A stretch of 64,000 nucleotides of DNA from Micromonospora peucetia. Its GTDB lineage: Bacteria > Actinomycetota > Actinomycetes > Mycobacteriales > Micromonosporaceae. Of the stretch, positions 25,100 to 32,873 are shown piece after piece. The stretch covers positions 32,222 to 96,221 of the forward strand of contig NZ_FMIC01000001.1 in the NCBI RefSeq assembly GCF_900091625.1. Reading direction: 5' to 3'. The notes below the pieces were generated by a model. It saw nothing but the letters and a program-made list of their open reading frames with translations, did no database searches and was not told where the DNA came from. The translations under genes were made by a program, and so were the position numbers. The first letter of the stretch is position 1. Every line of letters begins with the position of its first letter.

Positions 25100-26008
25100 C
25101 TAGTCGAAGATGCGCTCAACGACGGCGGCCTGCTCGGCGGCGCCGGCGCGGAAGTAGCGGGCGGTGGTGTCGAGAGAGGCGTGACCGAGCAGGGCCTGGA
25201 CCTGGGCCGGATCGGCGCCGCCTTGGCGGAGCCGGGTGGCGTAGGTGTGACGGAGCCGGTGCGGTCGCTGGCCGGGCAGGCCGGCGTCGGCGCCTGTGGC
25301 CAGGACGACTTGGGCGATGCCGGAGTCGCTGAGCGGGCCGCGTTGGCCGGTCCACAACGGTCCCGGCTCGGCGCCGCGGCGGCGGATCCAGGCAGTGAGC
25401 CGCTCGCGCGCACGCGCCGGGACGGGCACGTGGCGGACCTCGTCGCCCTTGCCGTGCAGGCGGATCGTGCCGGTGCGGGCGGTGAGAGCGAGGTCGTCGA
25501 CATCGAGGCGGGCGCACTCCTGGGCCCGGGCGCCGGTGTAGAGCAGCAGGGCGATGATGGCGGCGTCGCGGACGCCGCGGCGGTCGGCGGCCCGCTCAAG
25601 CGCGCCCTGCTCCTTCGGGGTGAGCGCGTCCGGTTCGCCGGGGCGGGGCACGCGGGCCCGCTTGACCTTCAGCCGTAGGCCGGCGCCGGTCTCGTAGAGC
25701 AGGTCGACGGCGGCGAGGGCCTGGTTGACGGTGGACGAGCTGGCCTTGGTGGCGATGAGGTGTCGGCGCCAGGCGGTGACGGCGGCCTCGGCGCCGACCT
25801 GGTCGACGAAGGCGTCCGGATGGTCGCCGGCATGGGCGGCGAGCCAGGCGGCGTACGCGCGGGCGCGGGCGCGGTACGCCTTGGTGGTGTTGGCGGACAG
25901 GGCGCACCGGTCGAGGTGGCGGTACAGCGCCACGAGGGCCCGGTTCACCGCCGCCTCCGGGTGAGCGGGGCGCAGCGGGACGACCTTCGCGGTCGCGGTG
26001 CGGGCCAT
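25100..26008 (-). CDS. tyrosine recombinase (XerC/D-like)
   Basis: This 302-residue protein has an N-terminal SAM-like core-binding domain (about 20-115) and a catalytic domain. The active-site set is complete: R161 (TGARAQE), K187 (HGKGDEV), H250 and R253 (PHRLRHTYATRL), H276 (LLGHASLD) and Y285 (ARYF). It is the length of XerC/D and plasmid resolvases rather than long phage integrases. Directly upstream, at 26097-26126, is an inverted pair of 12-bp arms around six bases, resembling a dif/core site. A role in multimer resolution or in integration of the element is likely. Confidence 0.9.
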   Translation of the reverse strand: MARTATAKVVPLRPAHPEAAVNRALVALYRHLDRCALSANTTKAYRARARAYAAWLAAHAGDHPDAFVDQVGAEAAVTAWRRHLIATKASSSTVNQALAAVDLLYETGAGLRLKVKRARVPRPGEPDALTPKEQGALERAADRRGVRDAAIIALLLYTGARAQECARLDVDDLALTARTGTIRLHGKGDEVRHVPVPARARERLTAWIRRRGAEPGPLWTGQRGPLSDSGIAQVVLATGADAGLPGQRPHRLRHTYATRLRQGGADPAQVQALLGHASLDTTARYFRAGAAEQAAVVERIFD

Positions 26009-26026
26009 CCGGGTCCACCGTCCTTC

Positions 26027-26126
26027 TTATCCACTGAGTTTGGCCCAGACTTGCAGCCACGCCTGGAAGACGTTATCCACTGAGATGGCAGGAGCACTCA
26101 GCGGATAAGGAACATTATTCGCTGAA
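26027..26126. repeat. recombinase arm repeats and dif-like core site
   Basis: Four related 12-mers occur upstream of the recombinase start: TTATCCACTGAG at 26027-26038 and 26073-26084, CTCAGCGGATAA (inverted, one mismatch) at 26097-26108, and TTATTCGCTGAA at 26115-26126. The last two face each other across GGAACA, which is the geometry of a tyrosine recombinase core: two inverted arms and a six-base exchange region. The first two are single arms 46 bp apart and could be accessory or autoregulatory sites. Confidence 0.6.
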
Positions 26127-26185
26127 TATTACTGGAGGGCGGCCGACACCCGGCTGCATCGTCGGCAGCATCTGGACGGCCTGGG

Positions 26186-26869
26186 TCAGCCAGCCGCGTC
26201 GCCATCGTCGTCGCGCTCTCGATCATCACCTGGCACGAACCTGACGTCCTCAGGCGTGACCGCCAGCGGCACCCCGGAGCTTTCGAGGGCGCTCAGAATC
26301 TGCGTCGCCAGACGTTCCTGCTCGGCACTCCGGCGGTGGTGTTCGTCGTCCTCCACCTCCAACGCAACTCGGGCGGCTAGCACTTCACGCAGGACCGTCA
26401 CCTCGGGCGTGAACTCAAGCCAACCGCCGGATCGGCCTTCCGCCCATGTCACCGACAGGCCGGCGTCCATGGCGCTACGGACAGCGACCGCGAGATTCTC
26501 CAGTGCTTCGATCTGGGCGGCGGCAGCAGCGCGGGTCTGCGCGGCCAGCTCATAAGCCCGACGGCGCCAATGATCGACGGTTATCGCGAGGTCGAACTCG
26601 GCGGGCTTGACGGTCAGTTCCGTCCACCTCCACAGGCCGAGCGCTCCGCCGATGGCGACGGCCTCGGTGAGCTTCGGCTCGCGGTGCCCCTGCTCAAGCT
26701 TCCAGATCGTCGCCTGAGTGCAGGGGTGACCAAGTTCCTTGACCCGCTGGGCCAGATCGGCCTGTGACAGACCCCGCGCCTCACGGGTCTTGCGCAGGTT
26801 GATCGCGAAGTACTCCGCGACCGAGCTATCGGAATCCAGCGTCGGCACTCCCGGGTTCCCATCTCTCAC
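26186..26869 (-). CDS. XRE-family transcription regulator
   Basis: This is a 227-residue protein. Residues about 22-75 form a typical XRE helix-turn-helix (NLRKTREARGLSQADLAQRV, then QATIWKLEQGHREP). The rest is helical with an acidic C-terminus and no known domain. The divergent promoter region at 26873-26950 has three copies of an ACTC-N7-GAGT type dyad, which this protein probably binds to control itself and the 26955 gene. Confidence 0.8.
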   Translation of the reverse strand: MRDGNPGVPTLDSDSSVAEYFAINLRKTREARGLSQADLAQRVKELGHPCTQATIWKLEQGHREPKLTEAVAIGGALGLWRWTELTVKPAEFDLAITVDHWRRRAYELAAQTRAAAAAQIEALENLAVAVRSAMDAGLSVTWAEGRSGGWLEFTPEVTVLREVLAARVALEVEDDEHHRRSAEQERLATQILSALESSGVPLAVTPEDVRFVPGDDRERDDDGDAAG

Positions 26870-26872
26870 TCA

Positions 26873-26950
26873 ACTCCGGAATGGAGTCAGGTACGACTAC
26901 GAACCATAGTGTACTCTGCTGCGGAGTCAAGGCCCAATCTGAATTGGAGT
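26873..26950. promoter_or_regulatory. three operator-like dyads between divergent genes
   Basis: ACTCCGGAATGGAGT (26873-26887) and ACTCTGCTGCGGAGT (26913-26927) share the pattern ACTC-N7-GAGT. AATCTGAATTGGAGT (26936-26950) is a weaker third copy that overlaps the ribosome binding site of the next gene. This layout fits autoregulation of the XRE gene and repression of the small membrane protein. Confidence 0.6.
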
Positions 26951-26954
26951 CGAC

Positions 26955-27173
26955 GTGGCGAAGCAGCCGCAAGCCGACAGCCGTCCCTACCTGCTCAGCG
27001 TCCGAGCGAGCATCATCCTGGCGTTAAGCGCACTGGTCGGCAGCGCGACCGCCGGGCTGACCATCGCGTCCGGCGGAGGCTGGGCGAGTGCACTGCTTAC
27101 CGGCGGCGCGGCGACCGGCGGCGCGATCGCGCTGTTCAACCAAATCATCGGGGACGACGGCGGCGTTCGGTAA
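26955..27173 (+). CDS. small two-TM membrane protein
   Basis: The GTG start follows TTGGAG. The 72-residue product is almost entirely two hydrophobic helices (about 17-37 and 42-62) with a Gly/Ala-rich middle and short polar ends. The function is unknown. Control by the adjacent XRE protein is suggested by the operator-like repeats overlapping its start. Holin-like or toxin-like roles are possible but unsupported. Confidence 0.55.
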   Translation: MAKQPQADSRPYLLSVRASIILALSALVGSATAGLTIASGGGWASALLTGGAATGGAIALFNQIIGDDGGVR

Positions 27174-27229
27174 CCTGCCACCAGCCAGGCATGAAGCAGG
27201 GCCTCCACCTTCCCCACCGGGATTGCTGG

Positions 27230-28060
27230 TCAGTACAGGGCCGGCGGGCGAGCTGCCGTCTTAGCCAGTCGCTGGGCGCGGGCGTAGAGCTCTTCGCGGG
27301 CAACGGTGGGGGGAGCCCAGCCGTCGGCCCAGATGGTGAGGAACCGCTCGGCGGCCTGCTTGCGAGCAGCGGCCGACCCGGCCCGCTGGTAAGTGGAGTC
27401 GGCGAGCAGGTCTGCGGCAAGCTGCTCGTAGTGGTCGTCGATGTCGACGTACCGCTGCCGGGTCAGCTCGTCGGCGCGGTCGCACGCCAGCCGCACGGCC
27501 GTGTGCGTGACGCGCTCGTCGATGTCGGCGGGCAGGTGCTGCTGCGCGAACCGGTATCGGCCGCCGCCAGGCTTCTCAACGCGGAACTCGGGCATCGCGA
27601 GCAGGGCCTGCACGGCGGGCTCGGCCAGTTCCGCCCTCTCGCTCTCGGTCAGCCAGCGCGGCCGGTCGTCGTCGACGTCCTCATCACAGACAGCGGCTCG
27701 GCTAGCGTCGATCAGGTCTTCCCACTCGGCGTACCAGGACGCGGTGTGCTCCCAGAAGTGCACGACGCCGCCGGCGACGAATGCCATCTCGATGCCGTGC
27801 AGCTGCCCGCGGCGGGCGAGCAGGTGCCGTGGCGGATCGGCCACCAGGTCCGGGTCTGGGTCGAACGGGTCGACCTCCAGATACAGGGCTGGCGCACCCA
27901 TCCGCTGTGCCAGGGCCAGGAAGCCCGGCAGGTCGATGACCTCCGCGTCGAGCTGCACCTCGGGTCCGAGGTCGTGCAGCGGCACAGCGGGCACCACCGT
28001 CATGGCGTGCTGCTCGGCGAAGGCGGTCGCCGAGGACCGCAGGCTGCTCACGTCGTCCAC
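27230..28060 (-). CDS. hypothetical protein
   Basis: Codon use and composition support a gene of about 276 residues; I place the start at the GTG at 28060, but GTG 28051 is also possible. The sequence includes LYLEVDPFDPDPDLVAD, GGVVHFWEHTASWYAEWEDLID and an Arg/Ala-rich helical C-terminus. No family is recognised and no membrane segment is seen. It is transcribed towards the 26955 gene and has no operon partner. Confidence 0.6.
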   Translation of the reverse strand: MDDVSSLRSSATAFAEQHAMTVVPAVPLHDLGPEVQLDAEVIDLPGFLALAQRMGAPALYLEVDPFDPDPDLVADPPRHLLARRGQLHGIEMAFVAGGVVHFWEHTASWYAEWEDLIDASRAAVCDEDVDDDRPRWLTESERAELAEPAVQALLAMPEFRVEKPGGGRYRFAQQHLPADIDERVTHTAVRLACDRADELTRQRYVDIDDHYEQLAADLLADSTYQRAGSAAARKQAAERFLTIWADGWAPPTVAREELYARAQRLAKTAARPPALY

Positions 28061-28348
28061 GGCGGGAAACGTAACCGCCCTGTACGACGAACCGTAGCCG
28101 CCGCGCCCAGGTACGCACCGGGCTGGCATACCGCTGGGCGCGACGGGTGGTGCCGCTGCAACGATGCCGGGGTGACCGATCCCGCGATCCCTGACGGCTA
28201 CATGACCCTGGGGTCTGCGCTGTGGCACGCGGCCATCGCACGGCCTTCGGTTGTCCTCACAAACCATCGATGAGCACGCGGTGGCCGTCCTCATGCCCAC
28301 GCCGGAGCCAAGTGACGTTGGAGTACCAAAGAATTGGAGACTGGCGGA

Positions 28349-29176
28349 ATGCGGATCAGAAGCTCGATCGTCATGTTGACGCTACTTCTGAGCGCCTGCA
28401 CGTCAGACACCGGCAGCACGCCGGCCGGAGGCGAGATGCCCAGCGGGACAACGCCATCCGATAGTGCCGGGCCGAGGGCAGTGCCGCCGTCTTCGTCGAG
28501 CCGGGCACGCGTGATCCCGTGCGCCGAGTCGGTCGGTAGCGCGGAGGAACCTGATGCAGAGCTCGTCGTCATTGCCGATGCGGTGGCGCTTCCTGGAACG
28601 CGGGTGCTCCAGGCCCAGCTAAGCACAGAGGATGAGATCGGCCCTGGAGTGCTCTTCGCCAAGGCTGGTGTACTGGTCCGCCGTGGCCACGCCGTCGAGT
28701 TGCTGATCGATGATTCGCAGGCCGGGAAGGCGTGGCTCGGCTGGGGCACACCGGCGACGCCTAGCTCGCACGTACGGGTGGACGCCTGCGATCAGCCAGA
28801 TGAGTGGCTGGCGTTCGCCGGCGGCTATTGGGTGCGGTCGGCCGGTTGTGTGCGGGGCAAGGTGTCCGTGGACGGCGGTCCGTGGCGGGAGTTCACGGTG
28901 CCGATCGGTGCGCCGTGCTCGGAGAAGAAAGTAGATGCGCACCGCGGCACCGTGGCTCGCCGCATCTGCCGCGGCTACTGCGGCTGTCTTGGCCAGCCGG
29001 AGCAGACGATTCCGGAGCCTCAGCGTGACGGTGCCGGAGCAGTCGGTGTCCAAGAAACCCGTGATCGCCTGTTGGCCACACCGACTTTCTGGATGGGTTT
29101 CTTGGACGGCTCGGAGCGGCACGAACGACAGTATTTGATCTTGTCCGGGAAACGATCGATTCTCAGACAGTCTTGA
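28349..29176 (+). CDS. putative lipoprotein, possibly frameshifted near its end
   Basis: The start at ATG 28349 gives 275 residues; an ATG at 28334 is also in frame. The lipobox LLSAC lies at residues 13-17, then a Pro/Ser-rich linker. The body contains VLFAKAGVLVRRGHAVEL and AWLGWG, a pattern I associate with actinomycete secreted proteins of unknown function. After VPIGAPCSEKK the frame becomes Arg/Gln-rich and unlike the rest, while another frame offers ATG 28935 behind GGAGAAG. A single-base change near 28930 may have fused two readings. Confidence 0.55.
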   Translation: MRIRSSIVMLTLLLSACTSDTGSTPAGGEMPSGTTPSDSAGPRAVPPSSSSRARVIPCAESVGSAEEPDAELVVIADAVALPGTRVLQAQLSTEDEIGPGVLFAKAGVLVRRGHAVELLIDDSQAGKAWLGWGTPATPSSHVRVDACDQPDEWLAFAGGYWVRSAGCVRGKVSVDGGPWREFTVPIGAPCSEKKVDAHRGTVARRICRGYCGCLGQPEQTIPEPQRDGAGAVGVQETRDRLLATPTFWMGFLDGSERHERQYLILSGKRSILRQS

Positions 29177-29284
29177 GCGGCCCTGCCTTAGATCAACTTC
29201 TGAGCGTTGCTCGAGCTGACAGCTACAGACGGGCCGGGTGGACGGCGGCGAGACCTGGTTGGCCGTGCGACATGACCTTGTTGG

Positions 29285-30547
29285 TCAGGTCGCACGGGCC
29301 GTCGCCTTCAGGGCTATGTTGCGCACGGGTCCGCTGGTAATACAGGCGGCGGCGCCGACGAGTGCGAGGGCGGCGGCGGCGAGGAATGCGGTTCGTAGCC
29401 CTGCCTGGTCGGTGATGAGTGCGGCGGCTGCGATGGACAGTGGGGACACGCCGACGGTGGCGAGGGCGAACAGACTCATGGTGCGGCCGAGAATGTCGGG
29501 GGGTGTGTCGGCTTGGATGATCGGTAGGACGATCCCGGCGACGGCACCGCCGACCGCGCCGAGGGCAACCGAGAGCGTAAGGGTGGCCGGTAGGTCGACT
29601 GCGGCGGGGAAGAGGCTCATGACGATGGCCCCGGTGCAGGCTGCGCCGGCGACGACGAGCCCTGGTGCAGGTAGGCGTCGGATGATCACGAGGACGAGTG
29701 CAGCTGCTGCGGCGCCCGCGCCAAGGGCCGCCATCAGCCACCCGAGGCCTTGAGCTCCCCACTGTCGTTCGGCAGCGAGAGCTGGAAACGCGGTGTTGAT
29801 GACCCCGTTTACCGCGAATTCGAGCAGCGCGACCATGAGAAGCAGGTTGCGTATCACGGGCTTGCCAAGGGCGTAGCGGAGCCCTTGCATCGCCTGACGG
29901 ACGACGCCACCGGCGCCGTCTTGATGCTGAGCCACAACGGAGCGGATGCGTAGGGCTGTCAGGGCTACGGCCGACACGGCGAAGGTGGCGGCGTTGACGG
30001 CGAAGGAGGTGGACGGGCCTCCGATCGCCAGGAGGAGGCCGCCGAGAGGAGCGCCGATCAGGACGGCGGCGCGGGTGCCGAGTGCACGCAGATTCTGGAC
30101 TCGGACGAGTTGGTCATGGGCTACGACGAGTGGGGCGAGGGCGTTGGTTGCGGGATAGAAAAGTGCGTCGATGACGCCGAAAATCAGTGCGAGAGCCAGG
30201 AGCAGGGGGATCGTCGCACCGGCGGCGGCGATCACGGCGGCCGCGAGCATGAGCAGGGCACGCAGGATGTCGCTGCTGAGGGCGACGCGTCGAGGGCCGA
30301 GACGGTCGACGAGCGTCCCGCCCAGGAGCATGAAGAGCGCGCGGGGCACGGCGCCGGCGGCGAGGACCAGACCGGCGCCGGCTGGACCTGCTTCCTGTAC
30401 GGCGGTCCACGCGATCGCCAGGAAAAAAATCTGGTCTCCGATGAGGGAGACCGGCTCGGCGGTCAGCCAGCAGAGCAGCCGCCAGCGCGGTTGGTTCGGC
30501 GTGACGACGGCGGATGAAGTCTTTGTGGCCTCGGTCATGAGGGTCAC
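29285..30547 (-). CDS. MFS transporter, candidate exporter of the RiPP locus
   Basis: This is a 420-residue major facilitator. About 10-12 hydrophobic helices are visible, with a typical loop motif GGTLVDRLGPRRVALSSD after helix 2. It resembles enterobactin/macrolide exporter types (LVRVQNLRALGTRAAVLIGAPLGG). The GTG start overlaps the stop of the ArsR-like gene (GTGA), so repressor and pump form one operon. Export of the adjacent peptide or of a drug is plausible; the substrate is unknown. Confidence 0.82.
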   Translation of the reverse strand: MTLMTEATKTSSAVVTPNQPRWRLLCWLTAEPVSLIGDQIFFLAIAWTAVQEAGPAGAGLVLAAGAVPRALFMLLGGTLVDRLGPRRVALSSDILRALLMLAAAVIAAAGATIPLLLALALIFGVIDALFYPATNALAPLVVAHDQLVRVQNLRALGTRAAVLIGAPLGGLLLAIGGPSTSFAVNAATFAVSAVALTALRIRSVVAQHQDGAGGVVRQAMQGLRYALGKPVIRNLLLMVALLEFAVNGVINTAFPALAAERQWGAQGLGWLMAALGAGAAAAALVLVIIRRLPAPGLVVAGAACTGAIVMSLFPAAVDLPATLTLSVALGAVGGAVAGIVLPIIQADTPPDILGRTMSLFALATVGVSPLSIAAAALITDQAGLRTAFLAAAALALVGAAACITSGPVRNIALKATARAT

Positions 30548-31155
30548 CTCATTGGGAAGGCATGGACGAACACGAACATGCTGCGCGTCGCTTCTTCAGC
30601 GGCAGAGGCAGCGCTGTCGGTCGGACGGTTGTTGTCCCGGAAGCGCAGGAGCACCTCGGTGAGTTGCTCGCGCAGGAGATCCACCTCGGCGCGGCTCAGG
30701 TTGAGGACCATGTCGGAGCCGAACGCGGCGGTGCGGAACTCGTCCTCGGCGTCCGGACCGCTCGCGAAGAACTCCTGCAGATGCTCGAAGTGGATGCCAG
30801 CCTGGCCACGGTGCAGCACCTCCAAGTCACTCACCGTGTCGGATCCGAGACTGTCGGCAGTGAAGGAGAGGCCCTGGGTTGATCGCTTCCAGTAGCGCTC
30901 CCGGCCTCGGGCGGGGGCCGCGTCGTCCTCCTCGAGCACGCCTAACTCGGCCATCCGCGAGAGATGGTAGAAGGCCAGCTGAGCAGTGGTTTCCACATCC
31001 TTAGCCAGGCTCGTAGCAGTCGCCGAGCCGCGCTTGGCGAGTGCGTAGTACAGACGCAGGCGCAGCGGGTGGGAGAAGGACTTCAAGACCTCCACCTGGG
31101 TCACTCGCCTGGGTTGCTGTTCGTCCACAGTGCGCACGATACGTGACGGACCCAC
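30544..31155 (-). CDS. ArsR-like winged-helix repressor
   Basis: This is a 203-residue protein. Residues about 20-95 form an ArsR/HTH_20-type winged helix (VEVLKSFSHPLRLRLYYALAKRGSATATSLAKDV, split here by helix turns), with ARGRERYWKRS in the wing. The C-terminal half is a helical ligand or dimer region. It is the first gene of an operon with the MFS transporter and diverges from the RiPP precursor. An ATTCAA/TTGAAT dyad at 31160-31177 lies just upstream of its start and is a likely operator. Confidence 0.8.
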   Translation of the reverse strand: MGPSRIVRTVDEQQPRRVTQVEVLKSFSHPLRLRLYYALAKRGSATATSLAKDVETTAQLAFYHLSRMAELGVLEEDDAAPARGRERYWKRSTQGLSFTADSLGSDTVSDLEVLHRGQAGIHFEHLQEFFASGPDAEDEFRTAAFGSDMVLNLSRAEVDLLREQLTEVLLRFRDNNRPTDSAASAAEEATRSMFVFVHAFPMR

Positions 31156-31159
31156 CGTT

Positions 31160-31177
31160 ATTCAAGAGTTTTTGAAT
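31160..31177. promoter_or_regulatory. operator-like dyad in the divergent RiPP promoter
   Basis: ATTCAA-GAGTTT-TTGAAT is a perfect six-base dyad in an AT-rich island, with a further TTTCAAG half site about 18 bp downstream. It lies between the ArsR-like gene and the precursor, where the repressor would control both directions. Confidence 0.55.
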
Positions 31178-31308
31178 TAACCGCCGATCGAATGTTTCAA
31201 GCTTCCTTTTACAGGATCCCTTGACTCACTAAATCGATGCGAGCTAGCTTCATCTCGCGGCCCGCACCCATCGACACATCTGGCTCTCTACGGGGGGAGG
31301 TGCTCCAC

Positions 31309-31380
31309 ATGTTCGACGACGCCCTCATCACCACCACTGCTGGTGGACCGGCAGACCGCAACGTGAACGTCATCTGCTGA
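31309..31380 (+). CDS. 23-residue RiPP precursor peptide ending in Cys
   Basis: An ATG behind GGGGGGAGG opens a 23-codon frame that starts MFDDALITTT, contains AGGPADRN, and ends NVNVIC before TGA. The strong ribosome site, the terminator directly after it and the maturation genes downstream mark it as the precursor. The C-terminal Cys is exactly what an EpiD-like decarboxylase (32874 gene) acts on. The leader would be unusually short. It is below usual gene-calling limits, so it would normally be missed. Confidence 0.72.
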   Translation: MFDDALITTTAGGPADRNVNVIC

Positions 31381-31413
31381 CCTACTCCTTCGGAGAGGTC
31401 CGTAGATCTACAA

Positions 31414-31448
31414 AGGCCGGGTGCCGCTGTACAAGCGGCACCCGGCCT
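31414..31448 (+). terminator. terminator/attenuator between precursor and maturase genes
   Basis: A perfect 15-bp stem (AGGCCGGGTGCCGCT and its complement) encloses GTACA. Placed between a short precursor gene and its enzymes, it would give more precursor transcript than enzyme transcript, as is common in RiPP operons. Confidence 0.82.
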
Positions 31449-31495
31449 CTGTATCCAAGCACCGCATTCGGCGTCGAACGGGGAGGACAAGCAAC

Positions 31496-32869
31496 GTGGA
31501 GAAGGTAAGCCGGTACAAGGTCATCAGCCGCAACTCGTACCTCGCTCCTGGTGGAGACGCGGTTCGTCTGGTCTACGCCACCCGTGTCAGCAAGGTCCTA
31601 CCGGTCAAGGAGGCCGTCGCCAACCAACTGGAACTCGGTGAGGTGCCGGCTCTCAACGAGGAGCAGTTGGACACCCTGCGCCGCTACCAGCTGATCATCC
31701 CCGATGTCGAGGACGAACTCGCCACCATCACCGACCGGTTCGTCGCGGACACGAGCGATCGCACAAGGCGCCACATAGCGCTGTTTCCCACCGCCTACTG
31801 CAACATGGGTTGCACCTATTGCGGCCAGACCCACCGTCGGACGACACTTCGGGCGAACCACCGAGACGCGGTTCGACGCCGGGTGTCCGCGATCATGCAG
31901 CACCCTGAGACCACTGCGATGCGCCTGGACTGGTTCGGTGGTGAACCGCTGATGGGATTCGCGGTGATCCGCGATCTCTCCCGCTCCTTCGTTCCGCTGA
32001 TCGAGGATAGAGGACTCGACTGGGCCTCCGTCATCGTGACCAACGGGGCGCTGCTCGACATCCGTAAGATCCGAGTCCTAGCACAGGAGTGTCGAGTCAC
32101 GCACGCCGAGATCACCATCGACGGCCCGCCCGAAACGCACGACAGGCATCGCCCGCTGAAGAGCGGTGGGACATCGTTCTGGCGCATCGTGGAGGCGGTC
32201 AGCCAAGCGCTCGAGGACGAGGCGACCAGCGGGCTGACCTTCGGCATCCGCACCAACGTCGACGTCCACAACGAGGATGCCGTCGATGAACTCCTCACGC
32301 TGCTAGCCGAACGCGGCTTCGCTCACCAACGGGTCCGCTTCGCCATTAAGCCCGTGCATTCATGGGGTAACGATGTCAGCGCCATCGAACTAGGTAAGCG
32401 GCACTTCGCTGAGCGCGAGGCACGATGGCTGACACTCATGCGCCAGCTCGGGCTCAACTTCGAGGTCTTGCCTCCCAGCCCGGCGACCGTTGTCTGCCCG
32501 GCCGTGACTCGCTCCGACGAACTCATCGCCCCCGACGGAAGCATCTTCTCCTGCAGCGAACAGCCACTCGTCGACCACCTCGCCGACACCGCTGTCGGCG
32601 ACATCACCCAGCCATGGGCTCAGGGAGCCGATCTGCGTCCTGAGGGGGCATACGACGACTGGCCCCAAGAGGTAGGACGGGGCCAACGATCCTGCTCATC
32701 CTGCGAGTTCTATCCGTCCTGCGGCGGCGCGTGCCCCAAGCTGTGGAGAGAAGGCCACGGCCCCTGCCCCAGCTTCAAGTTCAACGCGCAACAACGCCTC
32801 GACCTCATCGCCGAGATGAACGGGCTAACCGGCACCCCCACACTCGCAGCCGCGCCTAGCAGGCGATGA
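31496..32869 (+). CDS. radical SAM/SPASM peptide maturase
   Basis: The start is GTG 31496 behind GGGGAGGA, giving 457 residues. The radical SAM cluster motif CNMGCTYC is at residues 102-109. Residues 1-95 are an N-terminal part typical of peptide-modifying members. The C-terminal SPASM region has Cys in CPAVTRSDELIAPDGSIFSC, then CSSCEFYPSCGGACPKL and GPCPSF, enough for auxiliary clusters. Such enzymes cross-link or oxidise ribosomal peptides using SAM. Its substrate should be the 23-residue peptide upstream; the kind of bond cannot be told from sequence. Confidence 0.88.
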   Translation: MEKVSRYKVISRNSYLAPGGDAVRLVYATRVSKVLPVKEAVANQLELGEVPALNEEQLDTLRRYQLIIPDVEDELATITDRFVADTSDRTRRHIALFPTAYCNMGCTYCGQTHRRTTLRANHRDAVRRRVSAIMQHPETTAMRLDWFGGEPLMGFAVIRDLSRSFVPLIEDRGLDWASVIVTNGALLDIRKIRVLAQECRVTHAEITIDGPPETHDRHRPLKSGGTSFWRIVEAVSQALEDEATSGLTFGIRTNVDVHNEDAVDELLTLLAERGFAHQRVRFAIKPVHSWGNDVSAIELGKRHFAEREARWLTLMRQLGLNFEVLPPSPATVVCPAVTRSDELIAPDGSIFSCSEQPLVDHLADTAVGDITQPWAQGADLRPEGAYDDWPQEVGRGQRSCSSCEFYPSCGGACPKLWREGHGPCPSFKFNAQQRLDLIAEMNGLTGTPTLAAAPSRR

Positions 32870-32873
32870 CGCC

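Noticed and set aside
31209..31490. 93-codon minus-strand frame across the RiPP precursor
   Set aside because: It runs through the precursor, the terminator and the maturase leader; antisense shadow.
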